Positions 16,072 to 23,801 of a DNA stretch of 64,000 bases are shown in pieces. The notes under the pieces were generated by a model. The model was not told where the DNA came from. It did not search any database and saw only the letters and a program-made list of their open reading frames with translations. Source of the DNA: CAZKNJ01 sp964554185. GTDB lineage: Bacteria; 4484-113. Within the stretch, counting starts at the first letter, position 1, and each line of letters opens with the position of its first letter. Made by a program: the position numbers and the translations under genes. The stretch is from NCBI GenBank assembly GCA_964554185.1, contig CAZKNJ010000001.1:25267-89266 (forward strand). Direction: 5' to 3'.

Positions 16072-16869
16072 TTGGGCAAACCGGGATTCGGAAAATACCT
16101 GCGGCTGCTACGCATCAGCGCCGGTCTCACCATGACCGAGACCACTAAGCTCACCGGCGTAACTCAAGGTTACATCAGCCAGATTGAGAACGAGATTCAT
16201 ACTCCCAGCGCCAACACGCTGGCCAAGCTGGCGAAGGCTTACAGCGTGTCTCCGCTGACGCTGATGAAGGAAGCCGGGATGATCACCGAAGGGCACCTGC
16301 GCACACCTGACGCCCTGCTTCGGCAGCCGCCGCTGACGAGTGAGCTCTCCCGCTCGGAGCTGGAGTCAATGCTAAAGAAAGCGCTTAATTCCATCAACCA
16401 GCTTACGCGTGAAGTGGAGACGCTGCGGCGGGTGGAGAGCGTGAGGGACGCCAGGGAGAATGGCGCGGGGGAGCGAGCGGGAACAGCCTATCTGCCGGTG
16501 CTATCGGGCTCGCTGGATGTAATGAGCTTGCCGCAAGCGCCGGATGGGGTGCTGCCGGTGCCGTCGGAGTTGCTGCATGAGTCGGCGAGGGGTGCGGTGC
16601 TGCAGGTTTCCGGCGAAGAGCTGGCGCCCGACCTGCAACCCGGCGATCTCGTATTGGTGGAGCGCGGAAGGCGCCCCGAAGGGCAGGGCATCGTCGCAGT
16701 GAAATACCCCGATGGTGTCGCCTTCCAACATCTCAGCGTAATTGACGGCACGATGGTCCTGACCGCCGGCAACCCGGATTACGCCTACCTCAATCGGCTG
16801 ATAGACGCTTCGCGCGATTCGGTTGTGCTCGGACAAGTGCTGGCGCTCGTGTGGCGCCGAATGCCGTGA
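16072..16869 (+). CDS. XRE-family regulator with degenerate S24/LexA-like C-terminal domain
   Basis: 265 residues. A helix-turn-helix at about 8-62 (MTETTKLTGVTQGYISQIENE...PSANTLAKLAKAYSV) is joined by a coiled linker to a LexA/CI-type fold. In LexA the self-cleavage pair is Ser in SGMSM and Lys in VTVKRL. Here the matching sites read SGEEL and VAFQHL, so both catalytic residues are missing and self-cleavage is not expected. It may respond to a ligand or partner instead. TTG start with AAGGAG upstream and a palindromic operator over its promoter. It lies 2.9 kb from the virion cluster, so a role as its repressor is possible but unproven. Confidence 0.8.
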   Translation: MGKPGFGKYLRLLRISAGLTMTETTKLTGVTQGYISQIENEIHTPSANTLAKLAKAYSVSPLTLMKEAGMITEGHLRTPDALLRQPPLTSELSRSELESMLKKALNSINQLTREVETLRRVESVRDARENGAGERAGTAYLPVLSGSLDVMSLPQAPDGVLPVPSELLHESARGAVLQVSGEELAPDLQPGDLVLVERGRRPEGQGIVAVKYPDGVAFQHLSVIDGTMVLTAGNPDYAYLNRLIDASRDSVVLGQVLALVWRRMP

Positions 16870-16879
16870 TGCCCGAAGC

Positions 16880-17902
16880 CTACTTGCCCGGCAGGATAGA
16901 AGTGCGTTGGCGCTGCGTGCGAAGCCCTTGGACTTCTTCCCGTTCGGAGCCGCGCTCAATTGGCGTATTGCCGGTGTAGCCGGCATAGAACCCTTCGGCA
17001 ATCACGGCTTTCTCGCCGTATAGCCGGTAGTACATGAAGTAGGTGTCGCTGCGTGGGAACGTGGCCTGGGTTTCTTCGGTTAAGTGTGCCCAGAGCTTGT
17101 CCACCGAGCCGCTTTCGGGAATGAGGACGAAGTAACCGTTGCCGGGCGAGAATTCCTCGTGCCAGGTCTCGATTACCTCATTGGTGATGGGGCTGGTGTA
17201 TTCGTACAACCATCGCTCCACCCAGGCTTGCCATTCGCTGCTGTTCATGCGCTTCATGGGGTTGAGCAAGTAGCGCATATCGAAGTAGTCTATGAAGAGC
17301 TGGTCCTTGCGCACAAGCATCGTCTTGCTGCGGTCATTCCACCAGTTGCGCATCAGCGCGGAGAACACCGTCTGCAAGAGGTCCCCTCGCCATAGTTCCA
17401 GATCGTTTTCCGGCAGAACCTTGAATGGGTAGAGCTTCGTGATGTACAACTTCTCCTTGGAAGTGAGCTTCGCCCGAGGTTTGACCCGGCCAACAAACTT
17501 CAAATCAGGTAGCCGGAGCGACGAGAGGTATTGCGGCGGCCCCTGAATTCGAGTGTAATGCGCGTTGATGTTCTCCTCCAGCCTCTCTTCATCCAGCTGC
17601 ATACCGGGACGCAGTTCGGATTCGGCCACCTTCCGCGCGTAAACCTCGTAGGTCATGCACTTGTCCCACATCTCATCAGGCATCTTGAACTCGCTCATTA
17701 TCGCCGCAACCGCTGCGCGGCACTGCTCATCCGTCATACTGCGCGCATAGAGCGCCTGCTTCTGGTACGAGGGGCGCTGGCGCTTGGCGAAAACGGGACC
17801 GACATCAGCGACACCTATCTCCTGCGGCCCCGTTGGCTTGGAGCACGAAATAGCCGGCAGCGCGACGGCCGCCAAGATCATCAAACGGAACAGCCTGCTC
17901 AT
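16880..17902 (-). CDS. Lipoprotein of unknown function
   Basis: 340 residues. ATG at 17902 is chosen because GGGAGG lies 6 nt upstream; an ATG further up lacks a site. The N-terminus has a signal peptide and lipobox LPAISC, so it is exported and lipid-anchored. The mature part is rich in charged and aromatic residues, with QYLSSLRLPDLKFVG and a C-terminal YFMYYRLYGEKAVIAEGFYAGYTG. I did not recognise a family. Convergent with the XRE gene, 10 bp apart. Confidence 0.7.
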   Translation of the reverse strand: MSRLFRLMILAAVALPAISCSKPTGPQEIGVADVGPVFAKRQRPSYQKQALYARSMTDEQCRAAVAAIMSEFKMPDEMWDKCMTYEVYARKVAESELRPGMQLDEERLEENINAHYTRIQGPPQYLSSLRLPDLKFVGRVKPRAKLTSKEKLYITKLYPFKVLPENDLELWRGDLLQTVFSALMRNWWNDRSKTMLVRKDQLFIDYFDMRYLLNPMKRMNSSEWQAWVERWLYEYTSPITNEVIETWHEEFSPGNGYFVLIPESGSVDKLWAHLTEETQATFPRSDTYFMYYRLYGEKAVIAEGFYAGYTGNTPIERGSEREEVQGLRTQRQRTSILPGK

Positions 17903-17947
17903 ACGAACCTCCCGCCGCAACCGGCGGCAAAACGAAACTCGCGAAGT

Positions 17948-17956
17948 ATTCTACCA
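17948..17956 (-). promoter_or_regulatory. Extended -10 of the lipoprotein gene
   Basis: Minus-strand TGGTAGAAT. The predicted transcript starts near 17941, leaving a leader of about 38 nt that holds the GGGAGG site. It is a led, not leaderless, gene. Confidence 0.45.
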
Positions 17957-17992
17957 TTAACCGAGGTTATTGTGGCAGGGGAGACCAGCGAG

Positions 17993-18001
17993 TGTTAGAA
18001 T
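17993..18001 (+). promoter_or_regulatory. Extended -10 of the ABC ATPase gene
   Basis: TGTTAGAAT ends 12 nt before the ATG at 18014, so the leader should be about 5 nt or absent. No Shine-Dalgarno site is visible. Confidence 0.5.
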
Positions 18002-18013
18002 CTCTAATCGCAT

Positions 18014-19033
18014 ATGGAACAGGTCGCGCAAAACGGCGCGTTGCTGGAGGCGGTGAACCTGCGCAAGCAGTACCCCTTCATCCGTCGCGCACGTGGTTTC
18101 CCCCGGCGTATGGCGCTGCGTGCAGTTGACGGCGTGAGCTTCAGTATCGACTGCCGGGAGATTGTCGGCCTTGTCGGGGAGTCCGGCTGCGGGAAGACTA
18201 CGGTCGGCAAGCTCATCGCCGGACTGCAGCCTCCCACCAGTGGTGAAGTGCGTTTCCGGGGAGAGCCGCTCCCGCGATTATTCGCTGGGCGGCACCGGCG
18301 GCTGCGCCGCAGCATCCAGATGATCTTCCAGGACCCTATCTCGTCTTTGAACCCACGGATGAAGGTCGGGGAAGTGCTGGATGAGCCCTTACTGGTCAAC
18401 CGTGTGGGCACCGCCGCTGAACGGCGGGAGCGGGTGGCGCGTATCCTGGAGGATATCGGCCTCCCGCCCGACAGCGTACGCCGTTATCCGCACGAGTTCT
18501 CCGGCGGACAGCGTCAGCGCATCGGCATCGGCCGAGCCCTGGTGCTTGACCCGGACCTTATCGTCGCGGACGAGCCGGTTTCCGCCCTGGATATCTCCTT
18601 CCAAGCGCAGATTCTGAACCTTATGCTGGGACTGCGCGATAAGTACGATATCTCCATACTTCTGATCGCGCACGACCTGTCGGTAGTGCGCGCGGTGAGC
18701 GAAAGAGTGGCGGTGATGTACTTGGGGCGCATTGTGGAGATAGGGGCAACGGAGGACCTTTTCGCCAACCCGCTGCATCCGTACACCTGGGGCTTGCTCG
18801 CGGCAGTGCCGGTGCCCGACCCGGAAGTCAAGCTGCAGAAGCCACCCCTGGTGGGTGAACCGCCTTCTCCGGTGGACATTCCACCTTACTGCCGGTTCGC
18901 CGGCCGCTGCCCCAAAGAGATGCCGGTCTGCCGAACAGCTGACCCGTCATTAGCGCTACTCACTCCGGGGGACGCGCACGAAGTTGCGTGTTTCCTGTAT
19001 CATAGTCCGGGAGCAAATGATGTCTCCACATAA
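18014..19033 (+). CDS. Oligopeptide/dipeptide ABC transporter ATP-binding protein (OppF/DppF type)
   Basis: 339 residues. Walker A GESGCGKTT, Q-loop IQMIFQDP, signature FSGGQRQRIGIGRAL, Walker B LIVADEP and the switch H in LIAHDLS are intact. The C-terminal tail with PYTWGLLAAVP, PYCRFAGRCP and two more cysteines is the oligo_HPY extension specific to peptide transporters. OppF normally pairs with OppD, permeases B and C and a binding protein; none is adjacent, so partners must be encoded elsewhere. Confidence 0.88.
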   Translation: MEQVAQNGALLEAVNLRKQYPFIRRARGFPRRMALRAVDGVSFSIDCREIVGLVGESGCGKTTVGKLIAGLQPPTSGEVRFRGEPLPRLFAGRHRRLRRSIQMIFQDPISSLNPRMKVGEVLDEPLLVNRVGTAAERRERVARILEDIGLPPDSVRRYPHEFSGGQRQRIGIGRALVLDPDLIVADEPVSALDISFQAQILNLMLGLRDKYDISILLIAHDLSVVRAVSERVAVMYLGRIVEIGATEDLFANPLHPYTWGLLAAVPVPDPEVKLQKPPLVGEPPSPVDIPPYCRFAGRCPKEMPVCRTADPSLALLTPGDAHEVACFLYHSPGANDVST

Positions 19034-19466
19034 GCAAGAAACCGAGATCAAACTCCGCAGCCGGGGGCGCCGCCTGGCGCTAAACATTGTGCTGATCGTG
19101 GCATTCCTGGCGGCGGCAGGCTGGCTGCTGGCCGGCATGATCGCGGACGGCCGGGAGATGAAGCTGCTTGATGAGCAGATTCCGATTCTGGAATACGAGG
19201 TAAAGGTGAAGGAGCGCGACTTCCTGACCCAGCAGGCGCTGCACGACCAGACGGTGAAGCGGATGACCCCCGCCGAACAGGTGCAGAAATCGCTGGAGCT
19301 TCAGAATATGCGCGAGATGCTGGAGAAATCCCGCAATCTGCTGAACTCGAAGAAGGAGCGCAATGAAGAAGTGACTTCGGACCGCACAAGGCGGACGATC
19401 TACCTGATTATCGGCGCCATCGTTCTGCTGGTGGCGCTATGGATTAATTACATCCTTGAATACTGA
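19017..19466 (+). CDS. Two-helix membrane protein with a central coiled coil
   Basis: 149 residues from the ATG at 19017; a second ATG follows directly. A membrane helix at about 21-43 and one at about 126-146 flank a long charged helix (EYEVKVKERDFLTQQALHDQTVKRM...LEKSRNLLNSKKERNEEV) that should form a coiled coil. It overlaps the ABC ATPase gene by 17 bases and probably shares its transcript. No family recognised. Its 3' end overlaps the convergent nadE-like gene by 30 bases. Confidence 0.6.
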   Translation: MMSPHKQETEIKLRSRGRRLALNIVLIVAFLAAAGWLLAGMIADGREMKLLDEQIPILEYEVKVKERDFLTQQALHDQTVKRMTPAEQVQKSLELQNMREMLEKSRNLLNSKKERNEEVTSDRTRRTIYLIIGAIVLLVALWINYILEY

Positions 19467-20249
19467 CATCTGGGTAGTGACTTCGTCCAGGCGCTTAAGC
19501 ACGGTCGAGACAAACCGTGGCGCGAACCCGAGTCGCTTCAGCTTGCTCGGCGGCAGCTTCTTTTCCAGCCGCAGGTAGAGGAATTTGTCAATCTCGCCTA
19601 CCACCTCACGTGGCTCCGCGCCTTCCGCCGGATTCTTCCACATGTCAAAGGACGGCTGCCGGATGAGAATCTGCTCCGGTAGCTCCAGGTACTGCGCTAT
19701 CTCGTAGATATGGGTCTTGAAGATGCTGGCAAGCGGCTGGCAAACGGGCGAGAAGGTCCCGCAGATTACTCCCATCCCCAGCAGCTTCTCGGTCCGGTTC
19801 ACCGCCGAGATATGGCACATGTCCTCCTGCTCGGCCTTGTCCAGGATGAGCACCATGCGCAAGCGGTCGGTTATCTGGTGGCGGCGGAGGATGGCCTCTT
19901 CGCCATGAAAGGGCACGGTCAGCATCTCCGCCATCGTGTCAACCAGCCGGGAGATATCGATGCGCCGCAAGCGGATGCGCAGGTGGCGGGCGAGAATCGC
20001 TCCATCCTTTGCCAGTGCTTCTTCTTCGGCGCTGGACGTGAGTTGCAGGCCATACACGTTGTCCGGACCGATGGCGCGGCCGCAAAGGTCCGCCAGCACT
20101 GAGGTGTCAATCCCGCCGGATATGCCCAGCAACACCTTTGACTGGTTCACCGAAGAAACGAATGAGCGAATCTCGGCGGTCAGCTTCTTAACGGCCCTCT
20201 CCGGGTCGATTCCGGGAATCTCCGGAGTTTCCTTGGTTCTTATAGCCAT
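19437..20249 (-). CDS. NAD+ synthetase-like protein (NadE family)
   Basis: 270 residues. The PP-loop GISGGIDTSVLADL near residue 43 is the ATP-pyrophosphatase motif, where NadE usually has SGGIDS. NRTEKLLG and the later FKTHIYEIAQYLELPEQI and PSFDMW match the NadE layout. The usual KYGDGAADI after NRTEKLLG is replaced by VICGTFSPVCQ, so substrate handling may differ. There is no glutaminase domain, so ammonia would be the nitrogen donor. GGGGG precedes the ATG. Confidence 0.7.
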   Translation of the reverse strand: MAIRTKETPEIPGIDPERAVKKLTAEIRSFVSSVNQSKVLLGISGGIDTSVLADLCGRAIGPDNVYGLQLTSSAEEEALAKDGAILARHLRIRLRRIDISRLVDTMAEMLTVPFHGEEAILRRHQITDRLRMVLILDKAEQEDMCHISAVNRTEKLLGMGVICGTFSPVCQPLASIFKTHIYEIAQYLELPEQILIRQPSFDMWKNPAEGAEPREVVGEIDKFLYLRLEKKLPPSKLKRLGFAPRFVSTVLKRLDEVTTQMSVFKDVINP

Positions 20250-20278
20250 AGTAGCCCCCGGCGTAAATCGCCAGCATC

Positions 20279-20287
20279 ATTTTAGCA
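20279..20287 (-). promoter_or_regulatory. Extended -10 of the nadE-like gene
   Basis: Minus-strand TGCTAAAAT, 29 nt before the ATG at 20249. It predicts a leader of about 22 nt with a GGGGG ribosome site. Confidence 0.5.
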
Positions 20288-20365
20288 TATTTGCGCCCGA
20301 AAGTGAAAAAACGCACATAAGCGCAGATGAAGTAATACAATTGTGATAACGGTGTACTAGCGGCG

Positions 20366-21721
20366 TCAGGATACGTAATGGCTTATTAACTCCTGCGCCT
20401 TCTTCAGCGCTGCTTCCCGGTCGGGAATCTCTCCATCAATCCGGCTCCACCACAGCTCTTCCTGAACGCTGCCGACCAGCGGGCCCGGCGGCAGCCCCAG
20501 CTTGATCAGCTCATCGCCCGGAATCACGACCTGCATCGGCGAGTATTCCTCCAGGTGCTTCACCAGATTGCTGCGCAGCGGCTCGGTGTTTTGCTTCAGG
20601 TAGCTGTTGAACAGGGTGAAGAGCAGCGTCTTTCTGGGGTACTCAACGCAAACGCGGTATATCCTGGAAGGGGAGAACCCCGGGTGGTTCATTCGCGCAA
20701 TAATCTTGTCCATCTGCTCGCGGGTGTCCAACATGCTTTGGGCCATGCGCTGGTGCACGCCGATGCGCTGCAACAGCTCAGGCAGCTGCTCGGTGCCGAC
20801 AGCCATCAGTACCCAAGACAAGCGTACCATGGATGGCGGGATCATCTCTGCCTCCAGCAAGCTGCTCTGGCTCCGGATTCCCAGCTCCAGCACTTCTGCG
20901 TCCCTCCCCGAGACTGAGGGCGGCTGCGCCCATAACGGATGGATGGCTTCAAGCACGCCCATAGTGTGCGCCGTCCATATCATCCCGAACCACATCGGTT
21001 CAGCAAGCAGGCTGTCAACCTCGTGGCGGATCCGCTCGGGAGTGACCAGATCCAGGTAGCTCTCTTCCAGCGCCTGGCCAATCAGGATGCGGGTCTGCTC
21101 CTCCAATGTGTAATTCAGGCGCAGCGCATATCTGATAGCCCGGAGCATCCTGGTCGGGTCGTCCAGGAAGGAGGCGGGGTGCAGAACCCGCAGTGTCTTA
21201 GAGAAGATGTCGCCGATTCCGCCTACCGGGTCATATAGCTCTCCAAAGTTCTTGCTGGAAACAGACACCGCGAGCGCGTTGGCCGTGAAATCGCGGCGAA
21301 GCAGGTCCTCATAGATGCCGGCTTCTCCCAGTACTTCGGGTAAGTGGCCGGGTACCGGATAGTGCTCCCTGCGGCTGGTCGCGAGGTCAATCCGGTAGCC
21401 GTGCTTAGTAGTCCAGGTGGCTGTCCGGAAGTCCTCGTTCCTCAAGAGGGTGCCGCCCTGCTGAGCGGCGGCTTTCTCCGCCAGCTGGATAGCGTCGCCT
21501 TCAACCGCGAAATCCAGGTCAAACACCTGGTACTGCAGCTTCTCCACGGCAATCTGCTGAACAAACGCCCGCATCAGCTCCCGGGCGCCACCACCTACCA
21601 GATAGAGCCCCGCGCAGGCTGGGTCAGCCAAGACAGCGAGGTCCTTTACGACGCGAAGCGCGTAGTCCGGCAGGTTGGTTTCCAGAAAATCCGGGAGCTT
21701 GCTGAAATCCCAGCGGGGCAC
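20366..21721 (-). CDS. Second tRNA nucleotidyltransferase-family protein, lacking an HD domain
   Basis: 451 residues. YLVGGGARELM, catalytic DLD in VFDLDFAVEGD, LLRRDFTANALAV and SFLDDPTRMLRAIRY are class II nucleotidyltransferase motifs. The C-terminal half is helical with no HD metal site. Compared with the gene at 14482-15930 the head motifs diverge clearly, so it is a distinct subfamily and not a recent copy. In Aquifex, Deinococcus and some others CC-adding and A-adding are split between two such enzymes, and that may apply here. GTG start; an extended -10 ends 6 nt upstream. Confidence 0.8.
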   Translation of the reverse strand: MPRWDFSKLPDFLETNLPDYALRVVKDLAVLADPACAGLYLVGGGARELMRAFVQQIAVEKLQYQVFDLDFAVEGDAIQLAEKAAAQQGGTLLRNEDFRTATWTTKHGYRIDLATSRREHYPVPGHLPEVLGEAGIYEDLLRRDFTANALAVSVSSKNFGELYDPVGGIGDIFSKTLRVLHPASFLDDPTRMLRAIRYALRLNYTLEEQTRILIGQALEESYLDLVTPERIRHEVDSLLAEPMWFGMIWTAHTMGVLEAIHPLWAQPPSVSGRDAEVLELGIRSQSSLLEAEMIPPSMVRLSWVLMAVGTEQLPELLQRIGVHQRMAQSMLDTREQMDKIIARMNHPGFSPSRIYRVCVEYPRKTLLFTLFNSYLKQNTEPLRSNLVKHLEEYSPMQVVIPGDELIKLGLPPGPLVGSVQEELWWSRIDGEIPDREAALKKAQELISHYVS

Positions 21722-21727
21722 GGCCGG

Positions 21728-21736
21728 ATTATAGCA
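21728..21736 (-). promoter_or_regulatory. Extended -10 of the second nucleotidyltransferase gene, leaderless
   Basis: Minus-strand TGCTATAAT, a perfect extended -10, ending 6 nt before the GTG at 21721. Confidence 0.65.
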
Positions 21737-21760
21737 TCGGGACTGCCGGAGGGCCTCACT

Positions 21761-21789
21761 TTGCAGGTGTGCAATTGCTGTGATACAAT
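21761..21789 (+). promoter_or_regulatory. Promoter of the rimP-nusA-infB operon
   Basis: TTGCAG (21761-21766) and TACAAT (21784-21789) are 17 bp apart, and TG sits one base before the -10 as in an extended -10. Predicted start is near 21796. The leader to rimP is about 67 nt and contains a terminator hairpin. Confidence 0.55.
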
Positions 21790-21825
21790 CAACACGGCAG
21801 GACAGCAGGTGTTATTTCCGTCGGG

Positions 21826-21855
21826 GCCACTTTCCTGGTAAAGTGGCTTTTTTTT
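21826..21855 (+). terminator. Intrinsic terminator in the rimP-nusA leader (likely attenuator)
   Basis: A perfect 8-bp stem (GCCACTTT at 21826-21833, AAAGTGGC at 21840-21847) with loop CCTGGT is followed by eight T. It lies between the operon promoter and the rimP ATG at 21863, so it must be read through for expression. NusA stimulates termination at such hairpins, so negative feedback by the operon's own product is an attractive inference. Confidence 0.7.
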
Positions 21856-21862
21856 CAAAACG

Positions 21863-22369
21863 ATGCTGGATCTAGTGGAACTTGAGGGCAGGCTGGAAGA
21901 CTTTCTGGCCCAGAACTCCTGCAGCTTGGTGCACTTCCAGGCTGTGAGCTCGGGGCGCGGGAGGGTATTCCGCCTATTCGTTGAACGCGCTGACGGGTCC
22001 CCGGCGGACCTGGGCGACTGCGTTCGCCTGACGCCGCTGGTGAAGCTCTTTCTGGAATCAGAGCAGGCGTTCAACGACGATTGCACACTGGAAATCAGCA
22101 GCCCGGGCCTGGACCGCGTGCTTAAGCATGAGAAGGACTTTCAGCGCTTCACCGGCCGTCAAGTGAACGTGTCAGTGAGGTCGGAGGGCAGGAAGCGATC
22201 TTTTGCAGCCGAGCTGCGCGGCTGCCGCGACAATGGCCTGCTGTTGAGGGCAGGTATGCTGCCCGATCTGCTGGAGGAGCATCCTGATGTGGTGGCGGAG
22301 GACGGCGAGGTGCTGGTTCCTTTGCGCCTGGTTACGCAGGTCAGGCTGACTACGGGGGAGCAGGTATGA
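21863..22369 (+). CDS. rimP: Ribosome maturation factor RimP
   Basis: 168 residues, normal length. The middle matches RimP closely: DCVRLTPLVKLFLE, then LEISSPGLDRVLKHEKDFQRFTGRQV is the family's strongest signature (LEVSSPG-type). RimP helps 30S subunit maturation. No Shine-Dalgarno site lies before the ATG: the 7 nt upstream directly follow the T-run of the terminator, which is unusual. Its stop overlaps the nusA start as ATGA, giving coupled translation. Confidence 0.88.
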   Translation: MLDLVELEGRLEDFLAQNSCSLVHFQAVSSGRGRVFRLFVERADGSPADLGDCVRLTPLVKLFLESEQAFNDDCTLEISSPGLDRVLKHEKDFQRFTGRQVNVSVRSEGRKRSFAAELRGCRDNGLLLRAGMLPDLLEEHPDVVAEDGEVLVPLRLVTQVRLTTGEQV

Positions 22370-23487
22370 AACTTGACGCAAAAGTAACCGCCGCACTACA
22401 GGAGATTGAGGTCACCCGCGGTGTTCCGCGGGAGCACATCATTGAAGCTCTGGGTGAGGCTATCAAAGCAGCCTACGAGCGCAAGCATGGACCCACCCCC
22501 AATCTGGAGATAGAAGTGGACATGGCGTCCTCCACCATAGACGTGTACTTGAGCAAGCGCGTGGTGGAGAAACCGGAGAATCCGGTACTTGAGATCTCGC
22601 TGGAAGAAGCGAAGAGCTATGATGAGAGCGCCGAGATCGGCGACTACTTGCTGATTGAAACCGAGATGGGCGACCTCGGTTACTGGGGGGTCAATGCAGC
22701 CAAGAACATGGTGAAGAACTTGATTCGCCAGGCCGAGAAGGATCGCATCCAGAACGAGTTCAAGACCAAGGTTTTTGATCTGATTTCTTGCACCGTCCAG
22801 TACGAGGAACGGCGCGATGTTTACTTGGAGACGCCTAACAAGGTGGAGGGCGTGATTCCCGGTAAGGAGCGCATTCCCGACGAGCCGGCGCGGCCAGGCC
22901 AGCGCATCAAGTGCATGCTGGTGGAAGTGCGCTCCGGCAAGAAAAGCGGCCCGCTTCTGGTGTTCTCGCGGACGCACCCCGACCTGATTCGCCGGCTGAT
23001 GGAGAATGAGATACCGGAAGTACGCGAAGGCAGCATTGAGATAATGGCCATCGCCCGCGACCCGGGCTTCAGGGCCAAGGTGGCGGTGAAGAGCAACCTG
23101 CCTGAACTTGATCCGGTGGGCACTTGTATCGGAAGCCGCGGCGTGAGGGTAACGGCGATATCCCACGAGCTCAACGAAGAGAAGATTGACCTGGTTCCCT
23201 GGCGCGCGGACTCATTTGAGTTCATTGCGGAGGCGCTGTCGCCAGCAAAGGTGCTGTCGGTTGAGATATTTGAGAATGAAAAGCGGGCGCTCGTAGTAGT
23301 GCCCGACGACCAAATATCCCTCGCCATCGGGAAGTCCTGGCGCAACGTGAAGCTCGCTTCCCGGCTTACGAAGTACTTCCTGGAAGTAAAGAGCGTGTCG
23401 GAGATCGAGGCGGAAGAAGGCGGCCAGCCCGAAGGCAAAGGCGGCGAGGAGCTTGACGCTGAAGCGGTGGGAGAGGGCCATAAGTAG
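22366..23487 (+). CDS. nusA: Transcription elongation/termination factor NusA
   Basis: 373 residues. The N-terminal domain (about 1-130) binds RNA polymerase; an S1 domain follows at about 135-205; tandem KH domains include GTCIGSRGVRVTAISHELNEEKIDLV and the second KH with VVVPDDQISLAIGKSWRNVKLASRLT. It lacks the C-terminal acidic repeats of E. coli NusA, as is usual outside Proteobacteria. The tail is acidic and Gly-rich. It modulates pausing, antitermination and termination, and may act on the leader hairpin of its own operon. Confidence 0.95.
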   Translation: MKLDAKVTAALQEIEVTRGVPREHIIEALGEAIKAAYERKHGPTPNLEIEVDMASSTIDVYLSKRVVEKPENPVLEISLEEAKSYDESAEIGDYLLIETEMGDLGYWGVNAAKNMVKNLIRQAEKDRIQNEFKTKVFDLISCTVQYEERRDVYLETPNKVEGVIPGKERIPDEPARPGQRIKCMLVEVRSGKKSGPLLVFSRTHPDLIRRLMENEIPEVREGSIEIMAIARDPGFRAKVAVKSNLPELDPVGTCIGSRGVRVTAISHELNEEKIDLVPWRADSFEFIAEALSPAKVLSVEIFENEKRALVVVPDDQISLAIGKSWRNVKLASRLTKYFLEVKSVSEIEAEEGGQPEGKGGEELDAEAVGEGHK

Positions 23488-23488
23488 C

Positions 23489-23800
23489 ATGGCTGAAAAC
23501 AGCCACGAGCCCATCCGCACCTGCGTCGGCTGCCGCGAGCGGCATCCACAGGTCAGCCTCATACGCCTGGGCCGGAGGAAGGAAAAGGTCGTGATCATTG
23601 ACGACAAGTCCGGTGTGACAGGCCGCACGATTTACTTGTGCCCCCGCGAGGACTGCTGGCGGCGCGCGACCAAGCAAGGGCGCCTGGCTTTCAAGGCGTC
23701 CAAATATGATAAGATAATTGTTTACCTGGACTCAAAGGAGCGCGATGCGCTTCTGATGCGGCTCAAACGCTATTGCCGCGAAAGGGATTCGCTTAACTGA
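23489..23800 (+). CDS. YlxR-family RNA-binding protein (DUF448)
   Basis: 103 residues. RTCVGCR near residue 10 and GRTIYLCPREDCWRRA later are the YlxR hallmarks. The position between nusA and infB is the standard one. Members bind RNA or nucleoid and act as regulators in some Firmicutes; the precise role is unknown. ATG at 23489, one base after the nusA stop. Confidence 0.85.
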   Translation: MAENSHEPIRTCVGCRERHPQVSLIRLGRRKEKVVIIDDKSGVTGRTIYLCPREDCWRRATKQGRLAFKASKYDKIIVYLDSKERDALLMRLKRYCRERDSLN

Positions 23801-23801
23801 G

